A stretch of 64,000 bases of DNA from Spartobacteria bacterium LR76 (GTDB lineage: Bacteria; Verrucomicrobiota; Verrucomicrobiia; Chthoniobacterales; Terrimicrobiaceae). Each line of letters starts with the position of its first letter. The first letter of the stretch is position 1. Below are positions 37,333 to 46,315 of the stretch, in pieces. Made by a program: the position numbers and the translations under genes. Under the pieces are notes generated by a model. It saw only the letters and a list, made by a program, of their open reading frames with translations. It was not told the origin of the DNA and ran no database searches. The DNA is taken from positions 166,425 through 230,424 of the forward strand of contig QAYZ01000011.1 of NCBI GenBank assembly GCA_003054655.1, given 5' to 3'.

Positions 37333-38958
37333 CTAGGCGATGGTTTTGCGGGAGCGGCGGCGCAGCATGATGGCAAACACGCCCAGGCCGAGCAGCAGGA
37401 CGGTGGTCGGCTCCGGGACGGCGACCACGAGATTGACCGCGCCATTGGTCGACGTGTCGATCTGGTAGTTATAGGTGCCGGGAGCGGTGCCGATGGTGAG
37501 TCCGTTGTTGGTGAAGGTGCCGCCGCTGTAGGTGAAGAGCGTGTAGGTGCCGACACCGAAGCCGCCGAGGTCGGTGATGTTGAGCACGCCGTCGAGGGTG
37601 AAGTTGCCGACCACGGCCACCTCGTCATCGGCCAGGCTGCCCGGGGCCGCGAGATCGAAGCGCAGGGCGGTGGAGTCGTTAAGGATCAGGCCCGCGCCAA
37701 AGCTCAGCTTGCCGCCAAGATCGGCTCCGGCCGCGCTGATGTCGCCAGCGGCGAGGGTGGAGTTGTTGGCAAAGGTGGTGAGACGGTTCACGTTGCCTGT
37801 GCCGCCGAGGACGGCATTGGCATTGACATTCACGCCGCCCACTGCGGCACCGCTGGTGCTGGTGCTTGCGATGGTGCCATTGACCAGCAGGGTTCCCGCC
37901 GAGACGGTGGTGGTTCCAGCATAGGTTGACGTGCCGCCGGCAGCCAGTGCGACAATGCCTGTCCCGATCTTGGTGACATTATCTCCCGTACCGAGCGAGG
38001 AGGAGGTTCCAGACCGCTGGCGGATGGCGGTAATGTTCACCCTTCCGCCCGTTGCAGCCGTCACCGAGAGGGCCTGCACCTGCTTGACGTTCGTTTCGTT
38101 GGTCAGGATGTTTCCCGTGTAGTTCGAGATGTGCGCGGAGTTTCCTCCGATGGTATACCCCGAGGTGCCGGAAGCTGGAGCAGCGAGCTGGATGTCCTGG
38201 CCGATGGTTACAGCCGCACCGGTAACCAGAGTCGGAGACGTGGCGGAGCCTCCGGTCACACCGAGTTGTACCACGCCGGATGCGTTGGAACCAAATGCTC
38301 CAGCCGAGCCTTTGATCGAGTCGGTATTCACCTGGACCGTTCCGTTCCACAAGTAGACTGATGCCCACGAGACGGTATTAGCGCCGTTGATGATCGTAAG
38401 GCCCTGGCCGTTAAACGCAGTCGTTCCCGCCGTGCCGGAGATCACGCCATTCAGAGTGAGGGTGCGGCCCACTCCCGGATTGAACCGTGCTCCCTGGCCA
38501 TTCATGTTGATGTTTCCGTTAATGGTCAGGTTGCCGGAAACGGGAGCGAATCCCACACCGCCCAACAACGTGAGGTTGGACGAAATGGTCTGGAGAGACG
38601 ACGAGTTATTCGTGATCGCCGCCGTGTCGGCATTACCTGCTCCCTGGATGGAAATGGTATTGCCCGTGACATTGAACGCCGCTGCGCCGCTATTGAATGT
38701 TAGTGTGCGGATGGTGAACGCCGTATCCACATTGGACGCGGTACCCGTCGACCCGGCGAGCTGGATGTTGGTCGTGGTGGCGCTGGTCGGAGCGACATCG
38801 CCCACCCAGTTGGCGGCATCGGACCAGTTGTAAAGACCGCCGGAAGGAGTGCCGCCGCCGTCCCAAACGGATTGCGCCCGCACCAATGCGGGTGAGGTGG
38901 AGAGTATGGCCAGGAGCGCCAGCGGGGTTCCCGACAGGTTGCGGAGTTTTCGTTTCAT
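37333..38958 (-). CDS. PEP-CTERM surface protein with autotransporter-like beta-strand repeats
   Basis: A 541-residue exported protein. The signal peptide (LALLAILSTSPALVRAQ) is followed by WDGGGTPSGGLYNWSDAANW, typical of autotransporter-associated beta-strand repeat proteins. Long Thr/Ala/Gly/Asn-rich repeats follow (e.g. STYAGTTTVSAGTLLVNG). The end carries the PEP-CTERM signal: VPEPTTVLLLGLGVFAIMLRRRSRK, split here as VPEP, a hydrophobic helix and an Arg-rich tail. It should be sorted by an exosortase to the outer surface. No outer-membrane barrel domain is present. It lies next to the sugar cluster and the pseudopilin gene. Confidence 0.87.
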   Translation of the reverse strand: MKRKLRNLSGTPLALLAILSTSPALVRAQSVWDGGGTPSGGLYNWSDAANWVGDVAPTSATTTNIQLAGSTGTASNVDTAFTIRTLTFNSGAAAFNVTGNTISIQGAGNADTAAITNNSSSLQTISSNLTLLGGVGFAPVSGNLTINGNINMNGQGARFNPGVGRTLTLNGVISGTAGTTAFNGQGLTIINGANTVSWASVYLWNGTVQVNTDSIKGSAGAFGSNASGVVQLGVTGGSATSPTLVTGAAVTIGQDIQLAAPASGTSGYTIGGNSAHISNYTGNILTNETNVKQVQALSVTAATGGRVNITAIRQRSGTSSSLGTGDNVTKIGTGIVALAAGGTSTYAGTTTVSAGTLLVNGTIASTSTSGAAVGGVNVNANAVLGGTGNVNRLTTFANNSTLAAGDISAAGADLGGKLSFGAGLILNDSTALRFDLAAPGSLADDEVAVVGNFTLDGVLNITDLGGFGVGTYTLFTYSGGTFTNNGLTIGTAPGTYNYQIDTSTNGAVNLVVAVPEPTTVLLLGLGVFAIMLRRRSRKTIA

Positions 38959-38993
38959 AGGTTTTCAGTGGGTTGGAGGAGTTTTCTGACAGG

Positions 38994-39815
38994 TTAAAAA
39001 TTGTCGTAGAGGCACTGGGGATCACCGAAGGGGTGATCGACGAGGTCCTTCTGCAGATCGAGAGTGGCGGCATGGCCGTCGTAGAAAAGGACGTTGATTT
39101 TTCCTCCCGCATGGCGCGGATACATGGCCCAGTCTCCGGATGTCCAGTTCGAGGGAGTGCCGGCATAGCCGAAGTTGGCCGAGGTGAGTTTATAGGTAGA
39201 CTCGGTCCAGTCCTTAAGCGGAGCTGAGACAGAGTCGGGCCGACCGATGTCGCTGACAAAGATGGTCGAGGAGGGTTTCTTTACCGCGGTGATCTTGAAG
39301 GTTGCGGGATAGGAGGCTTCGCTCGTCGGGGCATAGGCATGGAAGCCCGGGTACGGGAGTGACTCGCCATTGATTCCATAATAATAGATGCTGGTGATGC
39401 CGTAGGAGGCAGGGGTCAGGCCGGTCTTCAGGGCGTCGGTGTAGTCCTGGCGCCTGGATGCGATCTTGTCCGAGGGGCAGGCAAAGACGCGGATCGCGGC
39501 CTTGTCCCCGCCGAGATAGGGAGCGAGATAGGCACGGAATCCCTTGGCATTGCCAATAGCGGGCGACGCATTGGAGCAGCGCGGCACGAGCGTGCCGTCG
39601 TTGTCCGCGATATATCCCGCGGCCGCCACTCCGATCTGCCGGAGATTGCTCAGGCACTTCGCGCCCCGGGACATCTCAAGCATACGTGTTCCCATGGGAA
39701 AGACGAGGGCTCCCAGGGTGAGGAGGATGCCCATGGCTATGATCATCTCCATAAGGCTGAATGCCTGGTTGCGGAGGACGCTGCTGCTGCGCTCACTATT
39801 TTCGGGGGAAAACAT
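38994..39815 (-). CDS. Type IV pilin-like/pseudopilin (DUF1559-like) protein
   Basis: A 273-residue protein with a prepilin cleavage site and methylation motif (QAFSLMEMIIAMGILLTLG; Phe +1, Glu +5). A cytoplasmic leader of ~18 residues precedes it. After the helix, CLSNLRQIGVAAAGYIADNDG and the terminal HAGGKINVLFYDGHAATLDL are hallmarks of the H-X9-DG group that is very common in Planctomycetes and Verrucomicrobiota. It may help build a secretion or surface structure; many paralogues exist per genome and their role is unknown. Confidence 0.88.
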   Translation of the reverse strand: MFSPENSERSSSVLRNQAFSLMEMIIAMGILLTLGALVFPMGTRMLEMSRGAKCLSNLRQIGVAAAGYIADNDGTLVPRCSNASPAIGNAKGFRAYLAPYLGGDKAAIRVFACPSDKIASRRQDYTDALKTGLTPASYGITSIYYYGINGESLPYPGFHAYAPTSEASYPATFKITAVKKPSSTIFVSDIGRPDSVSAPLKDWTESTYKLTSANFGYAGTPSNWTSGDWAMYPRHAGGKINVLFYDGHAATLDLQKDLVDHPFGDPQCLYDNF

Positions 39816-39867
39816 TTAATGAGGGAGGAGGTGCGGAGGCTGAGGGTGATGAAAATCGGAAATTAGC

Positions 39868-40962
39868 TTAGGCGCTTTGCCGGATGACGATTTCGCCGCG
39901 GAGCTGGCGTTCCTCGGGCGCGACGATCTGGCCGCGGATCACGCGGTCGAGCAGGTCAAAGGACTTGCAGCCCATGTCTTCATAGGGAATGCGATAAGTC
40001 GTGAGGGGGACTCCGTGCGACGCGGCAAGTACACTATAATCATCGACCCCGCTGACGAGCAAGTCGTCCGGAACCCGCCAGCCGCGCTGCTGGGCGGCCG
40101 CGATGCAGCCCATGGCGAGAAAGTCGCCGGCGCAGACCACGGCGTCGATCTTTCCCGCGCGGTCGAGGAATGCCTTTGCCATCGCGGTGGGTTCCGCCAG
40201 CGGGTCTTGAAAGTCGGGATGCATCGCCGGGTCGAGATAGACGCCGCCAGCAGGTTCTCCGATGCCCGCCTCCTCCAGAGCCCAGCGATAGCCCTGGTAG
40301 CGGTCGCGCATGAACGGGGCCCAGGCAAAGTTTGAGAAGAAGCCGATCTTCCTCGCGCCGCGCTGGATCATGTGCCGGGCCATGGTGTAGCCGGCGTGAA
40401 AGCCATCGATCACCACGGTCGAGCAACCGAGGCCGGGGAGACTGATCTCCGCCAGTACGACGGGAAACCGCGACTCGACCAGGAGCTGGGAAAAATGCAC
40501 CTGGTCCTGCGGCGTGGGGATGACCGGATAGATCACGGCGCCGCGTACATCAAACTCGGAGAGGCGCGAGACAAACTCGGTTTCCTTTTGGTAATCCACG
40601 CCGGTGGTCAGCATCACCACGCGGCGGCCAGCGTCGCGGGCCGCATCCTGGAAGCCCCTGACCGCACGCCAGATGCCCTCGTGCTGCTCGCTGGGATAGA
40701 TAAAGGCGTACGCGTCGAGCTGGCTGGCGACGGAATCGGGAGATCCGTAGATCACCGTCGTCCCGGCCCGCGCCCGGCGCTCGACGAACCCCTCATGCAC
40801 GAGGAGGGCCAGCGCCTTGCTCACGGTCCCCAGGCTGCAATCAAACCGCTGGGCCAGCTCGCTCTCGTTTGGGAGCTTGGCTCCGGTCTTCCAGGTGCCG
40901 CCGACGATCTCCTCCCGGAGCGCGGTGTAGATGGAGTGAACTTTCTTCGGGGGCCGAACCAT
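39868..40962 (-). CDS. GntR-type HTH / LacI-type sensor hybrid transcriptional regulator
   Basis: A 364-residue regulator. The N-terminal GntR winged helix (SIYTALREEIVGGTW, LPNESELAQRFDCSLGTVSKAL, HEGFVERRARAGTTVIYG) is joined to a periplasmic-binding-protein-like sensor (VVMLTTGVDYQKE, GFFSNFAWAPFMRDRYQGY, VVCAGDFLAMGCIAAAQQRG). It stands at the head of the - strand sugar cluster and is divergent from the ADP-ribosylglycohydrolase gene. The shared 78-bp region holds strong palindromes, so it probably regulates itself and one or both flanks. Confidence 0.88.
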   Translation of the reverse strand: MVRPPKKVHSIYTALREEIVGGTWKTGAKLPNESELAQRFDCSLGTVSKALALLVHEGFVERRARAGTTVIYGSPDSVASQLDAYAFIYPSEQHEGIWRAVRGFQDAARDAGRRVVMLTTGVDYQKETEFVSRLSEFDVRGAVIYPVIPTPQDQVHFSQLLVESRFPVVLAEISLPGLGCSTVVIDGFHAGYTMARHMIQRGARKIGFFSNFAWAPFMRDRYQGYRWALEEAGIGEPAGGVYLDPAMHPDFQDPLAEPTAMAKAFLDRAGKIDAVVCAGDFLAMGCIAAAQQRGWRVPDDLLVSGVDDYSVLAASHGVPLTTYRIPYEDMGCKSFDLLDRVIRGQIVAPEERQLRGEIVIRQSA

Positions 40963-40995
40963 AGAGGGACAATCCTCATAAAATGCTTTTTAGTC

Positions 40996-41026
40996 AATAA
41001 AATGATTTTATTTGCGATAAATCATT
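40996..41026. promoter_or_regulatory. Candidate operator in a divergent promoter region
   Basis: A perfect 17-bp palindrome AATAAAATGATTTTATT (40996-41012) overlaps a second near-palindrome at 41001-41026, whose arms are AATGATTTTAT and ATAAATCATT. Both lie in the AT-rich 78-bp gap between the GntR/LacI regulator and the divergent ADP-ribosylglycohydrolase gene. This stretch is far richer in AT than the surrounding genes and suits regulator binding and promoter melting. Confidence 0.5.
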
Positions 41027-41040
41027 ATATTGTCGCGATT

Positions 41041-42489
41041 ATGCCTCAGACGCTCTCTTTCCAAAGTGAACTCACCTCCCGAATCCATGGTTGCTGGTTG
41101 GGGAAATCCATCGGCGGTACGCTGGGTCTGCCGGCCGAGGGGCGCATGGAGCGGCTGAATTTTTCCTTTTACGACCCGATCCCCACGGTGGCGCCGCCGA
41201 ATGACGATCTGGAGTTGCAGCTCGTCTGGCTGCATCTCATCGAGCAGGCCGGGGACACGGTCACGCGTGAGGATTTCGCCAGGGCTTGGCTCGATCACAT
41301 CCACTACATGTGGGACGAATACGGGGTCTGCCGGTGGAATCTGCGGCGAGGGGTGCCGCTGGAGTCCACAGGCACCTTTGAGAATCACTTCCAGTCCGGC
41401 ATGGGGTCGCCGATTCGCTCGGAGATCTGGGCGTGTCTTTTTCCCTCGGACGCGGAGAGCACGGCGTACTATGCCGCGCTGGATGCCTCGCTCGATCATG
41501 GGCGCGAGGGTGTCGCGGGCGAGGTCCTGGTGGCGGTCATGCAAAGCCTGGTGGCAGGCGGGGTGGGGCTCGACGAGGCGATCACCGCGAGTCTGGGCTA
41601 CCTGCCGGCGGGTACGGAGACACTGTCTGCCGTGCAGTTCGTGCGCAGGGCGTTCATCGAGAATGTCCCGGCCTGGGAGTGCTGGAAGGAGCTGCTCGTG
41701 CGCCACGGCAACGAAAACTTCACCCACGCTCCGCTGAACGTGGCGCTGACGATCTGGGCGCTCCTTTACGGGGAGGAGGATTTCGAGGCGAGCGTGCTGC
41801 TTGCGGCCAATGGAGGGTATGATACGGACTGCACGGCGGCCACCGTGGGTGCCACGCTGGGCCTGCTCAATGGGGCAGAGAGCATCCCCGCGCGATGGAG
41901 CGCGCCCATTGGCGACGGCGTCTTTGTCGGGCCGGGCATTCGTGGCATCAATGTTCCGCCCACGCTGGGGGAACTCACCCGGCGCACGGAGCGCCTGATC
42001 GGAAAACTGAAACCCCGCCGATGGAATCGCTCCGAATGGGATCGAACTCTGCCTGCGGTCGACCTGCACGGCCTCCCTGGGACCATCGACCTGCTGCCCG
42101 CAGGCAAGACGAAGCCGGTGCCGTGGGCTAATGGCGAGCTGCCGCAGGAGGTGAAGCAAGCTGGAGGAGGCACTTGGAAGTGGGAACGGCACTCGGATGA
42201 GCCGCGCAAGATCATCTGCCTCGCTCGAGAAGGTGCGAAGCTCTTTATCGACGGCGAGCTGGTGATCGAATGCCCGCCCCATCTGCCCTATGTGCCGGCC
42301 CCTCACCGCAGCGAGGATCGTTCGCGTGTGACCGTCGAGGTAGGCCCCGGATCGCATACGATGCGTCTTGAGCTAAACTCCTCGTCAGCGGATCAGGAGG
42401 CCTCCGTGATCCTCGCCTATCCCAATATGCATATCGCGCCGTGGACGGCGCAGGAGCTGCCGCATATCGCGCTGCTTTCATCGCCCTGA
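41041..42489 (+). CDS. ADP-ribosylglycohydrolase-family protein with C-terminal extension
   Basis: A 482-residue protein. The first ~320 residues are the ADP-ribosyl-crystallin/DraG fold: GCWLGKSIGGTLG, NDDLELQLVWL (the Asp pair binds the metal), GYLPAGTETLSAVQFV and NGGYDTDCTAATVGATLGLLNG, in which the final Asp residues complete the binuclear Mg site. The last ~100 residues (KLFIDGELVIECPPHLPYVP) look like a small beta domain. The start is ATG 41041; the reading frame extends upstream through the regulator region without evidence of coding. It is divergent from the GntR/LacI regulator. Confidence 0.87.
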   Translation: MPQTLSFQSELTSRIHGCWLGKSIGGTLGLPAEGRMERLNFSFYDPIPTVAPPNDDLELQLVWLHLIEQAGDTVTREDFARAWLDHIHYMWDEYGVCRWNLRRGVPLESTGTFENHFQSGMGSPIRSEIWACLFPSDAESTAYYAALDASLDHGREGVAGEVLVAVMQSLVAGGVGLDEAITASLGYLPAGTETLSAVQFVRRAFIENVPAWECWKELLVRHGNENFTHAPLNVALTIWALLYGEEDFEASVLLAANGGYDTDCTAATVGATLGLLNGAESIPARWSAPIGDGVFVGPGIRGINVPPTLGELTRRTERLIGKLKPRRWNRSEWDRTLPAVDLHGLPGTIDLLPAGKTKPVPWANGELPQEVKQAGGGTWKWERHSDEPRKIICLAREGAKLFIDGELVIECPPHLPYVPAPHRSEDRSRVTVEVGPGSHTMRLELNSSSADQEASVILAYPNMHIAPWTAQELPHIALLSSP

Positions 42490-42538
42490 TGACGATGAGT
42501 CGGCGCCGTCGGGCCTGATCGTGGGAGAAAAGCGTCCT

Positions 42539-42584
42539 CGCCCTGTTTGCGCCGATTGGTCGCAAGCAGGGCGGTTTCGTTTTT
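42539..42584 (+). terminator. Rho-independent terminator
   Basis: The stem is CGCCCTGTTTGCG (42539-42551) paired with CGCAAGCAGGGCG (42561-42573), 13 bp with one G-T pair and a 9-base loop. It is followed by GTTTCGTTTTT. It should end the ADP-ribosylglycohydrolase transcript, so the nucleoside hydrolase needs its own promoter. Confidence 0.75.
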
Positions 42585-42642
42585 CTGAGAGGGTGCAAGC
42601 CTTGCAATAGATTTGCCATCGGCGAGCCGCTCAGGCTAAGCA

Positions 42643-43623
42643 ATGGCTCGTCTTTTCCTGCCGATGACTGCTCCTCCCAACACCCCTGTGCGGGTGATCC
42701 TCGATACCGACTTGGGTTCGGACTGCGATGATGCGGGAGCCATGGCGGTGCTGCATGCGCTGGCGGATCGGGGCGAGGCGGAGATCCTGGCCTGCATCTA
42801 CAGCTCGGAGAAAAACGCCTTCGGCCCGGGCTGCATCGCGGCGATCAATCACTATTACGGGCGGGGCGGGATTCCCATCGGAGCAGCCCGGGGCGACGAG
42901 GTGGGAGATCCGCGGAATGATTTCCTGGAGGCGATCGCCTGCGATATGGAGCGGTATGGCCATCGCATCCGGACACGCGACGACGTGCCGGATCAGGTGG
43001 CGGTGTATCGCCAGGCGCTGGCTTCTGCGCCGGATCACTCGGTCAAGATTGTCTCCATCGGGCATACCAAGGGGCTTCTCGCTCTGCTGCGATCCGGGCC
43101 ATGCGAGTGCTCACCGGCGAATGGCCGGGAGCTGGTCGCGCTCAAGGTGAAGGAATGGGTGGTGATGGGCGGAGCGTTTCCTACGGAAGGGCATCCGGGC
43201 TGGAACTTCGGAGCCAATGGCGCGGCGCGGTATTCCCGCCCGCTGGTGGCAGAGTGGCCGGGGGCTGTTGTTTTCTCCGGCTACGAGGCGGGGAGCGATA
43301 TCATCACGGGGTCCTGCCTCCTCGGCACGCCGGACGAGAATCCGGTGAAAACGGCCTATCGGCTCTGGGATAACGCGCTGGAGAATGGGCGCGCGAGCTG
43401 GGACCAGACTGCGGTGCTCTATGCCGTGCGCGGGCTGGCGGAGGATTGGGAACTGCGCCGGGGCTGGTGCGCGGTCGAGGACGACGGGCGTACGGCCTGG
43501 CGGCGCGACGAGCGCGGGCCGCACGCGTATCTCGTGAAACGGCGCTCCGCGGAAAGCCTGGCCCGGGTGATTGGCGACCTCATGGCCAGGCCGCCGGAGC
43601 GCCGGGGAGTTTCGTTGCGCTGA
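42643..43623 (+). CDS. Inosine/uridine-preferring nucleoside hydrolase family protein
   Basis: A 326-residue protein with the nucleoside hydrolase signature near the N-terminus (VILDTDLGSDCDDAGAM; Asp 21-30 bind Ca2+). It has VKIVSIGHTKGLLALL, WVVMGGAFPTEGHPGWNFG and a C-terminal DQTAVLYAVRG, where the late Asp is the fourth Ca2+ ligand. It hydrolyses an N-glycosidic bond of a nucleoside or related ribosyl compound. ATG 42664 is an alternative start. It stands next to an ADP-ribosylglycohydrolase-like gene. Confidence 0.9.
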   Translation: MARLFLPMTAPPNTPVRVILDTDLGSDCDDAGAMAVLHALADRGEAEILACIYSSEKNAFGPGCIAAINHYYGRGGIPIGAARGDEVGDPRNDFLEAIACDMERYGHRIRTRDDVPDQVAVYRQALASAPDHSVKIVSIGHTKGLLALLRSGPCECSPANGRELVALKVKEWVVMGGAFPTEGHPGWNFGANGAARYSRPLVAEWPGAVVFSGYEAGSDIITGSCLLGTPDENPVKTAYRLWDNALENGRASWDQTAVLYAVRGLAEDWELRRGWCAVEDDGRTAWRRDERGPHAYLVKRRSAESLARVIGDLMARPPERRGVSLR

Positions 43624-43861
43624 GGGCCGGCACCGGGAGGCCGCGCCTGGGATTCCGCTCCTGCTCTGGCTGGTACTTGCGAGAAGGCCTGCCATTGACG
43701 GCTTGCCGGGTGCGTTTTGACGAAGCTTGCGCGGCGACAGGCCAGTATTGACCTCCTGGAGGGTGCGTCCTAGCGTCGGCCTCTGATTTGACAGCTCCCC
43801 GACCGCCCATCGGCGGGCTGGAATACCGTGGGCGCAGCACGCATTCCCAAACATCTTTCCC

Positions 43862-44974
43862 GTGGCACAAGTCAGCCTGAAAAACGTCTACAAGATCTAT
43901 CCCGGAGAGAAGGGCGGCGATGTCGCCGTGGTGACGGACTTCAGCCTGGAGATTGATGATCGTGAGTTCGTCGTCTTCGTCGGCCCCTCGGGTTGCGGGA
44001 AATCCACGACCTTGCGGATGATCGCGGGCCTGGAGGAAATCTCCAGGGGAGATGTTTCCATCGGAGGCAGGCGGATGAACGATGTGCCGCCGAAGGATCG
44101 CGACATCGCGATGGTCTTTCAAAACTATGCGCTTTATCCGCACCTGAGCGTGTATGACAACATGGCCTTTGGGCTGAAGTTGCGAAAGTACCCCAAGGAG
44201 GAAATCCACAAGCGCGTGATGGATGCGGCAGCGATCCTCGGCATCGAGCCATATCTGGAGCGCAAGCCCAAGGCGCTCTCCGGCGGGCAGCGCCAGCGCG
44301 TGGCCGTGGGCCGGGCGATCGTGAGGCAGCCGAAGGTGTTCCTTTTCGACGAACCGCTCTCCAATCTGGATGCGAAGATGCGGGTGCAGATGCGCACGGA
44401 GATCACCAAGCTCCACCAGCGTCTGCAGGCCACGATGATCTACGTCACCCACGACCAGGTCGAGGCGATGACGATGGGCACGCGGATCGTGGTGATGAAG
44501 GACGGTCTCATCCAGCAGGTGGACGCCCCGCTCAAGATCTACCGCGATCCGGTGAATCTCTTCGTGGCCGGGTTCCTGGGGACACCGCCGATGAATTTCG
44601 TGAAAGGCACCCTCACGGGCCGGGATGGTGCCATCATTTTCAAGGAGATGCAGGGAGGCGCGGTGGAGCTGAAGCTCGGAGACCGCAAAGCGGCTGCCGC
44701 CTATCTCGGCAGGGAGGTCATCCTGGGAGTGCGCCCGGAGGATTGCGCCCTCGTCGCGCCAGGCGAGACGGCGACTTCCTTCCAAGCCGTGGTCGAGCTG
44801 GTCGAGCCGATGGGAGCGGAAACCTATCACTATCTCCAGACGGGAGCGCACACGATGGTCAGCCGCAGCAGTGCGACGATGCATCATGGCGAGGCAGGGC
44901 AAAGACAGGACTTCGCGATCCAGGCGGAGAAGGTTCACTTGTTCGACCCCGTGACGACGAACCGCATCGCCTAG
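43862..44974 (+). CDS. Sugar ABC transporter ATPase (MalK/UgpC type)
   Basis: A 370-residue ATPase with a GTG start. It has Walker A GPSGCGKSTTLRMI, Q-loop (MVFQNYALYPHLSVYDN), signature LSGGQRQRVAVGRAIV, Walker B VFLFDEPLSNLDAKMR and H-loop YVTHDQVEAM. A C-terminal TOBE/OB regulatory domain of ~130 residues follows (AGFLGTPPMNFVKGTL, REVILGVRPEDCAL). This is the MalK/UgpC group that energises carbohydrate importers. No permease or binding-protein gene is nearby, so it probably serves one or more transporters encoded elsewhere. Confidence 0.94.
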   Translation: MAQVSLKNVYKIYPGEKGGDVAVVTDFSLEIDDREFVVFVGPSGCGKSTTLRMIAGLEEISRGDVSIGGRRMNDVPPKDRDIAMVFQNYALYPHLSVYDNMAFGLKLRKYPKEEIHKRVMDAAAILGIEPYLERKPKALSGGQRQRVAVGRAIVRQPKVFLFDEPLSNLDAKMRVQMRTEITKLHQRLQATMIYVTHDQVEAMTMGTRIVVMKDGLIQQVDAPLKIYRDPVNLFVAGFLGTPPMNFVKGTLTGRDGAIIFKEMQGGAVELKLGDRKAAAAYLGREVILGVRPEDCALVAPGETATSFQAVVELVEPMGAETYHYLQTGAHTMVSRSSATMHHGEAGQRQDFAIQAEKVHLFDPVTTNRIA

Positions 44975-45226
44975 GGGCGGTCGCATCGGCTCTGCATCCG
45001 CCCTGATGAGGGGGGAATGTTCTGTTTCACGCATGGGGATGGCGGTGGGCGCGCATCGTGGGCGCCAGGGCACCGGAGGGCTTGAATGCGGTGGAGAGCC
45101 GGTTGATAAACGGGGTCGATGGCCGCACCCCGCATGCACACAAAATACTCTCAATCGCGCGCTCTCGCGTTGGCCGCTGATGCTTGCGCCGGGCGGGCAT
45201 TTTTCCCCGCAGCCCGTTGATCCGAC

Positions 45227-46315
45227 ATGAGAGACAGCATCTACTATTGGAAATGCGACCGTCCGGCCACGCTGCATGGGGTGGGGCGCGAGGAGGGCAG
45301 GGCGTCGGGCCTGAGTCTCGTGCCGGCGCTGAGAGCGTTGCTGGCCGGGCATTTCCCCGGTGTGACCTCGATCCAGCCTGCGGGGGGCAAGGGGAACCAT
45401 CACACGTATCTGCTGGATTACGCGGAGGGGCGGGCATTTGTGCGGGTGGAGGATGGTCCGGAGCGCGATGGGCATCTGGCCATGGAGTCGCGCGTGATGG
45501 CCGGGGTGGCGGCAGCCGGGGTGCCGGTGCCGAAGGTGCTGTTTACGGATACGGAACGGACGGCGGTGCCTTTTGCCGTGCAGGTGATCGAGTATTTTGA
45601 CTGTACGGATCTCAACCATCTGCATCGCGATGGCCGTCTGCCTCTGGAGCGCATCGCGGTCGAGATCGGACGCGGCATCGCGTGGTGGCAGGGGGTGCCG
45701 GTGTCGGGTTACGGGCCGTTCGATCCCAGGGCGACTGCGGACACGGGGCGGCTCACGGGATACCACGAGACGTATGGGAGGTACTTCCATCTCCAGCTCG
45801 ACCGGCATCTGCGGCTGCTCGTCGAGGCGGAGTTTCTCACGGAGGCCGAGGCGGGGGGCATTCGCGGTGCGGTGGAGGATTGCGCGGGGCTGCTCGACCT
45901 GGCGCACGGCTGTCTCGTTCACAAGGATCTCGCGCTTTGGAACATCATGGGGACGGAGAAGGAAATACGAGCCTTCATCGACTGGGATGATGCGATCGCG
46001 GGCGATCCCGTGGATGATCTGTCGCTGCTGGCGTGCTTTCACCCCGCTCCGGTGGTGCAGGCTGCGGTGGAGGGATACGAGTCCGTGCGTTCGCTGCCGA
46101 CTGATTTTCCACAGCGCTTCTGGCTGCATCTGCTGCGCAACATGATCGTCAAGGCGGTCATCCGGTGCAACTCCGGCTATTTCGATCAGAAACCCGGAGG
46201 GGCCTTTCTCATGGCACCGGGGCAGAGCGGCCCGGCCTTCCGCGCCTTCTCCCGGGAGAAGCTGCTTACCGCGTATCGCGGGCTGATCCAGAGGGAATCG
46301 CTGGCACGACTATGA
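45227..46315 (+). CDS. Aminoglycoside-phosphotransferase-fold kinase
   Basis: A 362-residue APH/choline-kinase-fold protein. It has an N-lobe loop (IQPAGGKGNHHTYLLDY), hinge (VQVIEYFDCTDLNHLH), catalytic loop LVHKDLALWNIM (Asp 234) and metal-binding FIDWDDAIAGDPVDDLSLL. It probably phosphorylates a small hydroxyl compound such as a sugar rather than an antibiotic. Its stop overlaps the start of an HpcH/HpaI aldolase (ATGA at 46312-46315), so kinase and aldolase may act in one pathway. Confidence 0.86.
   Translation: MRDSIYYWKCDRPATLHGVGREEGRASGLSLVPALRALLAGHFPGVTSIQPAGGKGNHHTYLLDYAEGRAFVRVEDGPERDGHLAMESRVMAGVAAAGVPVPKVLFTDTERTAVPFAVQVIEYFDCTDLNHLHRDGRLPLERIAVEIGRGIAWWQGVPVSGYGPFDPRATADTGRLTGYHETYGRYFHLQLDRHLRLLVEAEFLTEAEAGGIRGAVEDCAGLLDLAHGCLVHKDLALWNIMGTEKEIRAFIDWDDAIAGDPVDDLSLLACFHPAPVVQAAVEGYESVRSLPTDFPQRFWLHLLRNMIVKAVIRCNSGYFDQKPGGAFLMAPGQSGPAFRAFSREKLLTAYRGLIQRESLARL

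Noticed and set aside
45006..45230. Short + strand reading frame between the ABC ATPase and the kinase
   Set aside because: Composition is that of a chance frame and it has no coupling or ribosome-binding site; the 252-bp gap (44975-45226) is best left as non-coding.
45227..46315. Antibiotic resistance gene (aminoglycoside phosphotransferase)
   Set aside because: Only the kinase fold is shared. The coupling to a sugar-acid aldolase argues for a metabolic kinase.
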